A stretch of 64,000 nt of DNA from Nocardia puris (GTDB lineage: Bacteria > Actinomycetota > Actinomycetes > Mycobacteriales > Mycobacteriaceae), in assembly GCF_003315035.1 (NCBI RefSeq), contig NZ_QNRE01000002.1, positions 620,001-684,000 on the forward strand, read 5' to 3'. How positions within the stretch are numbered: the first letter of the stretch is position 1; each line of letters begins with the position of its first letter. Shown in pieces: positions 42,081 through 62,563 of this stretch. The position numbers were made by a program, and so were the translations under genes. Under the pieces are notes generated by a model, which had not been told where the DNA came from, did not search any database, and saw only the letters and a list, made by a program, of their open reading frames with translations.

Positions 42081-42434
42081 TCACACGGCGCGGTCCCGTG
42101 CACCCCACCGGGGCAGGCAGGAACCGAGGCGCGCCAAGGGAATTCGCGCCGACGATCCGGTCTGCGCGCGGGAGTAGGGGCGCACGCACGTGGCCTCGGG
42201 CCCGCGCCGGGTCTCCCGCATCGTGTAGATGACGGGTTGACCGGCGCTCAGCGTCCGGTAGCCGACCACGTCGATACTCGTGAAGTCGACGAACACCGCG
42301 GCGGTGCCGTCGTCCGGTGTGAGGAACCCGAAACCCTTCTCCGCGTTGAACCACGCGACGGTGCCGTGATGCCAGTGGGCCGGCGCGGCGTCGGGAACGG
42401 GGGCGGTGTCAGTAGGCGAGTGGATAGTCGTCAT
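42081..42434 (-). CDS. Cold-shock-domain protein with extra C-terminal tail
   Basis: A 117-residue protein. Residues 20-90 are a cold-shock domain: HGTVAWFNAEKGFGFLTPDDGTAAVFVDFTSIDVVGYRTLSAGQPVIYTMRETRRGPEATCVRPY, with RNP1 KGFGFL. RNP2 is altered to VFVDF (usually VFVHF): the family His is Asp here. An additional 20-residue N-terminus and 27-residue basic tail are not found in CspA (about 67 residues). Its start overlaps the end of the upstream small gene by 26 bp. Confidence 0.85.
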   Translation of the reverse strand: MTTIHSPTDTAPVPDAAPAHWHHGTVAWFNAEKGFGFLTPDDGTAAVFVDFTSIDVVGYRTLSAGQPVIYTMRETRRGPEATCVRPYSRAQTGSSARIPLARLGSCLPRWGARDRAV

Positions 42435-42621
42435 CGGGGAGCGGTGTGATCAGAGCCTGGTCGAGTCGGTCGGTGAGGTCGGCGGCGTCGAAGCCCGCCC
42501 GGACGCGTTCGGTCAGCGGAGGCAACGCGCCGTCGTCCCAGCCGATGTCGCGATCGGCGGCGTGGACGACCGTCTGCTGGTCGGCGTGGTCCGCGTCGTC
42601 GCGGGTGGGGATCGTGGTCAT
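42409..42621 (-). CDS. Small acidic protein upstream of and overlapping the csp gene
   Basis: A 70-residue acidic protein (MTTIPTRDDADHADQQTVVHAADRDIGWDDGALPPLTERVRAGFDAADLTDRLDQALITPLPDDDYPLAY). No family recognised. AAGGAGG lies 8 nt before ATG 42621. Its N-terminus MTTIPT resembles MTTIHS of the overlapping cold-shock gene, so translation is likely coupled. Confidence 0.6.
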   Translation of the reverse strand: MTTIPTRDDADHADQQTVVHAADRDIGWDDGALPPLTERVRAGFDAADLTDRLDQALITPLPDDDYPLAY

Positions 42622-42872
42622 CGGCGAACCTCCTTGCCCATCGGGACGGGACGGGCACCGCTGCCGGGCCCGCCCCGCGAAGGAAGACGTGACATTGCGA
42701 ATAGTGGTCCGCCGCCGGGGATGCCGCCGCGCCCGGTCGTGCCACGGACGTGGCGGTGCGCGGAGATCTGGTCGCTGTGCTCGACGGCGCCGGGTGCTGG
42801 GCGCGGTCGGCATCCCGCGACGCGAACCTGGTCGTGGACTCCGATTCGGCTATCACCTCCTGGCTCATGTCC

Positions 42873-43154
42873 TCATGTCCTGCTGCGCGCACGCCGCGGA
42901 GGGCCGCGCTGCGTCGCCCGGACGCGTCGTCGCGGCAGCCCCGTCAGGCGGGGCGGTTCGGGAAACCGCGGCGTGACCGCCGCCGGCCGGGCCGGGCGGG
43001 TGCGCAGTCGCGGTCGCACCGGGACCCGTCGGCTCGCGGGCAGTTCGGCGAAGATCTCCTCGATCTCCGCGACCAGCGGCGCCAGGTCCGGGTCGAGCGC
43101 CAGCAGGCGCGCGTCCAGCTCGTCCAGCGGTACCGGGATCTCGATGTCACGCAT
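42873..43154 (-). CDS. Small protein, acidic N-terminus and Arg/Pro-rich tail
   Basis: A 93-residue protein, MRDIEIPVPLDELDARLLALDPDLAPLVAEIEEIFAELPASRR then a long Arg/Pro tail. The first 43 residues look like a real folded helical segment; the tail has weak coding character, so a frameshift or early end is possible. GGAG lies 8 nt before ATG 43154. It diverges from the MerR-type gene. Confidence 0.5.
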   Translation of the reverse strand: MRDIEIPVPLDELDARLLALDPDLAPLVAEIEEIFAELPASRRVPVRPRLRTRPARPAAVTPRFPEPPRLTGLPRRRVRATQRGPPRRARSRT

Positions 43155-43207
43155 GGCGTCACTCCGAATGTCCGGTTCGGTTCCCTGCGGTTCGTGTCAG
43201 ATAATCT

Positions 43208-43221
43208 GTGTCACCTGACAC
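43208..43221. promoter_or_regulatory. Palindrome GTGTCA-CC-TGACAC, candidate operator of the MerR-type regulator
   Basis: Perfect 6-bp arms with a 2-nt centre, in an AT-richer stretch between the divergent genes at 43154 and 43302. A further GTGTCAG copy sits at 43194-43200. Confidence 0.45.
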
Positions 43222-43301
43222 ATATTTCTTATAGCACCGGATTGAAGTGATCGCAAGTGGATACCCTCAGAAAATCTGATGCCGATGAACGCGGGAGCAC
43301 G

Positions 43302-43616
43302 ATGCCACAGGACGACCACCCCGTACCCGACCCCGGCCGCGCCGTCTACGCCATCTCGGTGGCCGCCGACCTCGCCGGTATCGGCGTACAGACCCTGCGC
43401 CTGTACGAACGCCACGGACTCATCACCCCCGCGCGCAGCGACGGCGGCACCCGCCGCTACAGCGGCGACGACCTCGCCCGCCTGCGCCGGATCACCGACC
43501 TCGTCGCCCAGGGTGTCAACCTCGCGGGCATCGGCCGCATCCTCGATCTGGAGGACGCCAACGCCGAACTGCACGCCGATCTGCACCGCCTCCGCGACGA
43601 CCACGGCACCGCCTGA
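43302..43616 (+). CDS. MerR-family regulator, HspR-like
   Basis: A 104-residue regulator. AVYAISVAADLAGIGVQTLRLYERHGLITPARSDGGTRRYSGDDLARLRRITDLVAQGVNLAGIGRILDLE is an HspR-type MerR DNA-binding domain (compare ISVAAQLAG...QTLR and GVNLAGIKRI of HspR). It lacks the Lys/Arg-rich C-terminal tail of many HspR proteins and has no dnaK operon nearby, so its target is unknown. ATG 43302 has GGGAG 6 nt upstream; a GTG at 43257 is a weaker choice. Confidence 0.82.
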   Translation: MPQDDHPVPDPGRAVYAISVAADLAGIGVQTLRLYERHGLITPARSDGGTRRYSGDDLARLRRITDLVAQGVNLAGIGRILDLEDANAELHADLHRLRDDHGTA

Positions 43617-43779
43617 CCCGGCGCGTGGCGGGGAGGTGAACGCGCACCCACTACAATGGAACGGTTCACCGCCGCCGTGTCGGGAACTATTGACGCAGGC
43701 CCGTTCGTTGCACCAGAGGTCCGCAACTCGCGGATGTCGGTGGCAGCGCAAGACTCGAGCACACAGGGAGAGGCACACC

Positions 43780-44115
43780 ATGGCAGATCGCGTACTCCGG
43801 GGCAGTCGGCTCGGAGCGGTGAGCTACGAGACCGATCGCGACCACGACCTGGCTCCGCGTCGGATCGCCCGCTACCGCACCGACAACGGTGAAGAGTTCG
43901 ACGTGCCGTTCGCCGACGACGCGGAGATCCCCCCGACCTGGCTGTGCCGCAACGGCCAGGAGGGCACCCTCATGGAGGGCACCACCCAGGAGACCAAGAA
44001 GGTCAAGCCGCCGCGCACCCACTGGGACATGCTGCTGGAACGCCGCAGCAAGGAAGAGCTGGAGGAACTCCTCAAGGAGCGCCTCGAGCTGCTGAAGACC
44101 CGCCGCCGCGGCTGA
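43780..44115 (+). CDS. rbpA: RNA polymerase-binding protein RbpA
   Basis: A 111-residue RbpA. It starts MADRVLRGSRLGAVSYETDRDHDLAPRRIARYRTDNGEEFDVPFADDAEIPPTWLCRNGQEG (core domain) and ends in the sigma-interaction domain KPPRTHWDMLLERRSKEELEELLKERLELLKTRR. RbpA binds RNA polymerase and principal sigma factors and stabilises the open complex; it is specific to actinobacteria. GGGAGAGG lies 10 nt upstream. A TACAAT element at 43652-43657 may be the -10 promoter. A strong terminator follows, so the gene is monocistronic. Confidence 0.95.
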   Translation: MADRVLRGSRLGAVSYETDRDHDLAPRRIARYRTDNGEEFDVPFADDAEIPPTWLCRNGQEGTLMEGTTQETKKVKPPRTHWDMLLERRSKEELEELLKERLELLKTRRRG

Positions 44116-44125
44116 GCACGACAGA

Positions 44126-44160
44126 CGAAGGCCGGTTCCCGACACGGGAGCCGGCCTTCG
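44126..44160 (+). terminator. Intrinsic terminator of rbpA
   Basis: A 16-bp stem with one G-T pair (44126-44141 with 44145-44160) and a 3-nt ACA loop, 10 nt after the rbpA stop. Confidence 0.85.
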
Positions 44161-44210
44161 TGCTGTTCACCCGGCACTCGATGCACCCCGGCACCGCGTG
44201 CGATAACGCA

Positions 44211-44855
44211 CTACCGCATCAGCCCAGGCACTCCCCGCCGGTTGGGTGGTCCCGTCCCGCGCACCACCCGGCGATCCCGCCGCCGCACCGGCAGACCGTG
44301 GTCCGGCTCGCCCGCCGTCCACCGCCTGCGCATCGGCGCGGCCAGCCACACCACCAGGAACAGCACCACCGTCGACGCTCCGGCGAAGGCGGCCGCCACC
44401 GGTCCCACCACCAGATCCACCATCAAGGTGCACACCCCGCCGATCGCGACCCCGAGCAGCACCAGCCCCACCATCGCGTACCGGTGCGCGGCCCACACGA
44501 GCGTCTGCAGGCGCCTGCGGCGGAACAGCAGCCGATGCCAGGCCACCGGCGCCATCAGCACGATCGCGCCGCACACCGCGGCCGCGGCCGTCATCAGGTA
44601 GACGGCGCGCATCCCGTCCGAGAGCGCACCGAACGCGGGCTGGAAGGGCAGGATCATCAGGAATCCGGTAAGCACCTGCACGCCGGTTTGCAGCACGCGC
44701 AACTCTTGCAGCAGGTGCGCCCAGTTGCGGTCCAATCGCTGCGTCGGCGTCTCCGCGCGGGCCCGCAGGTTCCACGCGTCGTGCGCGGCGGGCGCGGACT
44801 CGCGGCGTTTCTCGCGCGGCCCCTCACCGCTGAGAGGTGCGTGCGGTGTGGACAT
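44211..44855 (-). CDS. DUF6328-like membrane protein
   Basis: A 214-residue protein. RAETPTQRLDRNWAHLLQELRVLQTGVQVLTGFLMILPFQPAF is the signature of the DUF6328 family; four hydrophobic helices follow (about 62-82, 95-115, 135-155, 160-180). Function unknown. AGAGGA 7 nt upstream supports ATG 44855 over ATG 44873. The C-terminal 35 residues are basic and cytoplasmic. Confidence 0.8.
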   Translation of the reverse strand: MSTPHAPLSGEGPREKRRESAPAAHDAWNLRARAETPTQRLDRNWAHLLQELRVLQTGVQVLTGFLMILPFQPAFGALSDGMRAVYLMTAAAAVCGAIVLMAPVAWHRLLFRRRRLQTLVWAAHRYAMVGLVLLGVAIGGVCTLMVDLVVGPVAAAFAGASTVVLFLVVWLAAPMRRRWTAGEPDHGLPVRRRDRRVVRGTGPPNRRGVPGLMR

Positions 44856-44942
44856 GGGTGGTTCCTCTGGCAAATCATTCGGCGCCCCGGCCTGACTACG
44901 CCCTACCCGCCTTCGCCGCCCCGAATCGGCCGGGCCGACGAA

Positions 44943-44975
44943 AAGAGGCCGGTCCCGAATCGGAACCGGCCTCTT
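44943..44975 (-). terminator. Intrinsic terminator of the NRPS-ABC operon
   Basis: An 11-bp stem (44943-44953 with 44965-44975, arm AAGAGGCCGGT), extended by three inner pairs after one mismatch, 11 nt past the drrB-like stop; on the minus strand the stem ends in a run of four T. Confidence 0.85.
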
Positions 44976-44985
44976 GCGAAGGGGC

Positions 44986-45873
44986 TCAGTGGCTGGCGAC
45001 CTTGCGGTACTGCCACAGCGCGATCGGGATCGCGACCGCCAGGATCGCCACCGAGCACAGGATCGCGTACTCCACGCAGTGCTCGGCGGGCCAGCCCGTC
45101 GGCACGCCGAACGAGGGCGGCGCGCCGTTCTCGAACAGCTTGCGCCCCGACGCCGCGACGGCGGTGATCGGGTTCCACTCCGCGATGGTCCGCAGCGGCT
45201 GCGGCAGGGTCTGGGCGGAGATGAAAGCCGAGGAGATGAAGCTCAGCGGGAACAGCCAGATCAGGCCCGCGCTCTGCGCCACCTCCACCGACGGCGACAT
45301 CAGGCCGGTCACCGCGCCCACCCACGACATGGCGAACGCGAACAGCAGGATGATGCCGAACGCCAGCGCCGCGTCCCAGATGCCGCCGTTGATCCGCCAG
45401 CCGACGAGGTAACCGCAGCCCACCATCACCGCGACCGCGACGATGTTCACCACCAGGTCCGACAGCGTGCGCCCCATCAGCACCGCCAGCCGCGACATCG
45501 GCAGCGTGCGCATCCGGTCGATCATGCCCCGGTGCAGGTCGCCCGCCAGGCCCACCGTGGTGAAGGCCGCGTTGAACGCCACGGTCTGCGCGAAGATGCC
45601 CGCCAGCAGGAATTCCCGGTACTGGCCGCCGCCCACGGTGGGGCCGAAGATGTAGGCGAACAGGAACACGAACATCAGGGGCTGGATGGTGGCAGTCACC
45701 AGCAGCGTCGGCACCCGCAGGATGGTCAGCAGGTTCCGGTGCGCCACGATCGCGCTGTCCCGGAAGACCCGCAGTTTGGGGGACGTGAAGTCCTGGGCGG
45801 GACGGGGTTTCGCCGGCGGCGGGGTGTTCTCGCCCGCGGCGTCGTCGCGCTCCACGGTGGCTGCGCTGGTCAC
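44986..45873 (-). CDS. ABC-2-type exporter permease (DrrB-like)
   Basis: A 295-residue permease with six helices. The central GLAGDLHRGMIDRMRTLPMSRLAVLMGRTLSDLVVN is the ABC-2/DrrB coupling signature; IFGPTVGGGQYREFLLAGIFAQTV and SSAFISAQTLPQPLRTIAEWNPIT are also typical. With the upstream ATPase it forms an exporter, probably for the NRPS product. GTG start; 40 bp from the ATPase gene. Last gene of the operon. Confidence 0.88.
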   Translation of the reverse strand: MTSAATVERDDAAGENTPPPAKPRPAQDFTSPKLRVFRDSAIVAHRNLLTILRVPTLLVTATIQPLMFVFLFAYIFGPTVGGGQYREFLLAGIFAQTVAFNAAFTTVGLAGDLHRGMIDRMRTLPMSRLAVLMGRTLSDLVVNIVAVAVMVGCGYLVGWRINGGIWDAALAFGIILLFAFAMSWVGAVTGLMSPSVEVAQSAGLIWLFPLSFISSAFISAQTLPQPLRTIAEWNPITAVAASGRKLFENGAPPSFGVPTGWPAEHCVEYAILCSVAILAVAIPIALWQYRKVASH

Positions 45874-45913
45874 CGAACCACCCGGCCCGCGGTCGTCGTC
45901 TCGCGTCGCTGGC

Positions 45914-46902
45914 TCACGACATGATCTCCTCTGGTACGTCGTCGGTTTCCGGCTCGGTGCTCGATTCGGCGGCCGGGGTGCCGGTGATGGACAGGAACAC
46001 GTCGTCGAGGGAGGGCCGGTGCACGTGCGCGTCGACCACGCACACGCCGGCGTCGTCGAGCCTGCGCAACGCCTCGACCATCGTGCGCGAACCGTCGCCG
46101 ACCACCACCGACACCTCGTCGGTGCCGGACTCGTGACTCGGCTCCCCGATCCCCACCTGCGCCAGGACCGTCAGCGCGGGCCGGGGTTCCTGCCCCGCCG
46201 CGAGCGTGACGGTGAGCCGGTCGCCGCCGATGGAGGTCTTCAGCTCGTCGGCCGAGCCGCGCGCGATGACCTTGCCCTTGTCGATGACGGTGATCCGATC
46301 GGCGAGCAGATCGGCTTCCTCCAGGTACTGCGTGGTGAGCAGCACGGTGGTGCCGTCGTCGACGAGATCGCCGATCACCCGCCACATGTCGTTGCGCCCG
46401 CGCGGGTCCAGACCCGTCGTCGGCTCGTCCAGCACCACCACCGCGGGCCGCGCGACCAGCGCGCCCGCGAGGTCGAGCCGGCGCGCCATGCCACCGGAGT
46501 AGGCGCCCGCACGGCGGTGCGCGGCGTAGTCGAGGCCGAACGCGCCGAGCAGTTCGGCGGCGCGGTGGGTGGCCTGGCGCGGTGACATCCCGTAGAGCCG
46601 GGCGACCATGCGCAGGTTCTCGTAGCCCGAGAGGTTCGCGTCGACCGCCGCGTACTGCCCCGACAGGCCGATGCGCCGGCGCGCCCCGGCCGGGTCGCGC
46701 AGCACGTCGACGCCCGCGACGCGCACCGAGCCGGCGCAGGGCCGCAGCAGGGTGGTGACGATGCGGACGGTGGTGGTCTTGCCCGCGCCGTTGGGCCCGA
46801 GCAGTCCCAGCACCGTGCCCGCGGGGATGTCCAGGTCGATCCCGTCCAGCACCCGGGCCTTCCCGTAGTTCTTGACCAGGCCGCGCACCTCGACGGCGAG
46901 TG

Positions 46903-46906
<4 letters not shown>
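45914..46906 (-). CDS. ABC exporter ATP-binding protein (DrrA-like)
   Basis: A 330-residue ATPase: Walker [11 protein letters not shown], signature [12 protein letters not shown], Walker [17 protein letters not shown] and switch His in [11 protein letters not shown]. The C-terminal extra domain (about 230-330) is typical of DrrA proteins that export anthracyclines or mycobacterial lipids. The ATG overlaps the NRPS stop (ATGA), tying export to peptide synthesis. Confidence 0.9.
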
Positions 46907-60519
<13,613 letters not shown>

Positions 60520-60898
60520 TCATCACTCCGTTCTGCCGCTACTGACGCAACTCCCCGAGCCCGACTACGGCTCGAGAGCGCGCACGAGCCGTAGGACGTG
60601 AGATCCACGCCCTATGATTCGGAGCACGCCGGAACACGGATGGCCGACGTTTTGGATTTGTTTCCGGCGAACGGCGTTGGCAGAACGTTGTTTTCAACAG
60701 CTACATTTCGGCAAACTTCGGCCGAGCGGCGCGGGACCCGGGGACAACCCCGAGGTCCGGGCGCGAAAAACGCGTGCGGGTACGACGCCGGTGCGGAGGA
60801 CTCAGCGAATAGCGCGCAACATCACGGCCGCGCAACGGCGGCCTCATCCACACCGGAAAATACCGGCTGTTCTGTTGTGGAGAAGTGCGGTGACCAGA
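60520..60898. promoter_or_regulatory. Upstream region of the NRPS operon
   Basis: A 379-bp gene-free stretch that is clearly more AT-rich around 60640-60720 than its surroundings. It should hold the NRPS promoter. No IdeR/DmdR iron box (TTAGGTTAGGCTAACCTAA-like) is visible. The one strong structure is the inverted repeat at 60565-60594. Confidence 0.55.
60565..60594. promoter_or_regulatory. Perfect 10-bp inverted repeat before the NRPS gene
   Basis: CTACGGCTCG (60565-60574) and CGAGCCGTAG (60585-60594) with a 10-nt spacer, 46-75 nt upstream of the NRPS start. It could be an operator or a hairpin in the leader RNA. Confidence 0.55.
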
Positions 60899-62563
60899 TC
60901 AGCCGGCCGAGTCGCTCACCGGAAGGACCTGGTCGGTCGCGTGTCCAGACCGCGACCCCCGCCGTCGGAAGAGCGCGACGACAACGGCGGCAGCGGTCAG
61001 GATAACCGAGAACAGCTCGAATGTGCCGCCGATTCGGGTTGCCGGTGTGGTGCTGGTGCGCAACGGTAGTTCCGCGACCAGCGCCGCGGGCACGAACAAC
61101 TCGCTCTGCTGGGCCACCGCGCCGTCAGCGGTGATGATGGCGCTCACGCCCGAGGTGGCCGCCACCACGAGGGCCCGGCCGTGCTCCACGGCCCGCACCC
61201 GCGACATGGCCATCTGCTGGTAGGTCATCTCGCTGTCGCCGAACGTGGCGTTGTTCGTGGGCACGGTCAGCAACTGCGCGCCCGCCTCCATGGAGTCGCG
61301 GAAGGCCCGGTCGAAGGCCACCTCGTAGCAGGTGGCCACGCCGATCTCCACGCCCGCCGCGCGCACCGTGCCGTCGCCGTCGCCGGGCACGAAATAGCCT
61401 GCGCGGTCGGCGTATTCGGAGAACAGACGGAAGAACGAGCGCATCGGCAGGTACTCGCCGAAAGGCTGGATGATCTTCTTGTCGTGGCGCTCCCCCGGCC
61501 CGTCCGCGCCGTTCCACACCATGACGGAATTGGTGGTGGTGCGGTCACCGTTCACCAGCACCGCGCCGACCAGGATGGGGGCGCCGACGGCCTCGGACGC
61601 GCCCGTGATGAGCGCGGCCGCGTCGGCGTTGCGGAGGGGGTCGATATCGGAGGAGTTCTCCGGCCAGATCACCACGTCGGGCTGGGGAGCACGTCCGGCG
61701 GCCACGTCCTCGGCGAGCTGCTCGGTGCGGCGGACGTGGTTGTCCAGCACGGCGCGGCGCTGGGCGTTGAAGTCCAGGCCGAGCCGCGGCACGCTGCCCT
61801 GGATGGCCGCGACGGTGAGGGTGGAGTCGCCGTCCATCGGTCCGGGCAGGGTCGGTCGCAGTGCGAGCCCGAGGAGGGGAACCAGGACGAAAGTGACTGC
61901 CGCCGCGGCGATTCCGACACGCCGCCGTCCACTCGCGGTGGGGTCCTTCTCGGATTCCGTTGCGTCGGGATCGGTGTCGAACCGCACGACGGGTGCCAGT
62001 ACCGTGCGCACCCGCGACGGCACGGGCAGCCGTTCGATCAGGGCGGCCAGCGCGGTGCCCGTGAGCGCGACCGCGAAGGCGATCAGCGGCGCGCCGCCGT
62101 ACGCGGCCAGCGGCAGATACCAGCCGTCGGCCTGGCCGAAAGCGACGCGGCCCCAAGGGAAGCCGTCGAACGGGAAGCTGGAGCGCCCCCACTCGGCCGT
62201 GCCCCAGGCCAGTGCCACCCACAGCGGCCACAGCGGCAGCGCCGACACCAGACGGGCGAGCACGCCGAACAGCCCGATGTACACCGCGCACGCCGTCGAC
62301 AGCGCGAGCCACGGCACCGGGCCGACGTAGATCCCCGTCCACGGCAGCAGCGGGAGGAAGAAGCCCAGCCCCGCGAGCATTCCGTAGCCGAACGCCCCCC
62401 GCCCGCGCTCCGCGCGCCGGACCGCGAGGGTGAGCAGCGCGAGGCCGATCGGGGCCAGGAACCAGTAGGGGCGGGGCGGGAAGCTGCCGAACAGGAGCAG
62501 GCCCGACAGGACGGCGGTCAGGGCGCGCCACAGCACGCCGGTGCGGTCTCGCGTCACGGTCAC
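60899..62563 (-). CDS. lnt: Apolipoprotein N-acyltransferase
   Basis: A 554-residue membrane enzyme that adds the third acyl chain to lipoproteins. The first 200 residues are membrane helices (LLLFGSFPPRPYWFLAPIGLALL, WVALAWGTAEWGRSSFPFDGFPWG), followed by a nitrilase-like domain with the catalytic triad: Glu in VIWPENSSDID, Lys in HDKKIIQPFGEYLPM, Cys in VATCYEVAFD. A last helix lies near 510-530. This fits the mycobacterial Lnt (Ppm2) type. GTG 62563 overlaps the stop of the amidohydrolase gene. The C-terminal tail is basic. Confidence 0.92.
   Translation of the reverse strand: MTVTRDRTGVLWRALTAVLSGLLLFGSFPPRPYWFLAPIGLALLTLAVRRAERGRGAFGYGMLAGLGFFLPLLPWTGIYVGPVPWLALSTACAVYIGLFGVLARLVSALPLWPLWVALAWGTAEWGRSSFPFDGFPWGRVAFGQADGWYLPLAAYGGAPLIAFAVALTGTALAALIERLPVPSRVRTVLAPVVRFDTDPDATESEKDPTASGRRRVGIAAAAVTFVLVPLLGLALRPTLPGPMDGDSTLTVAAIQGSVPRLGLDFNAQRRAVLDNHVRRTEQLAEDVAAGRAPQPDVVIWPENSSDIDPLRNADAAALITGASEAVGAPILVGAVLVNGDRTTTNSVMVWNGADGPGERHDKKIIQPFGEYLPMRSFFRLFSEYADRAGYFVPGDGDGTVRAAGVEIGVATCYEVAFDRAFRDSMEAGAQLLTVPTNNATFGDSEMTYQQMAMSRVRAVEHGRALVVAATSGVSAIITADGAVAQQSELFVPAALVAELPLRTSTTPATRIGGTFELFSVILTAAAVVVALFRRRGSRSGHATDQVLPVSDSAG

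Noticed and set aside
60520..60898. IdeR/DmdR iron box upstream of the NRPS
   Set aside because: Read on both strands; nothing close to TTAGGTTAGGCTAACCTAA was seen.
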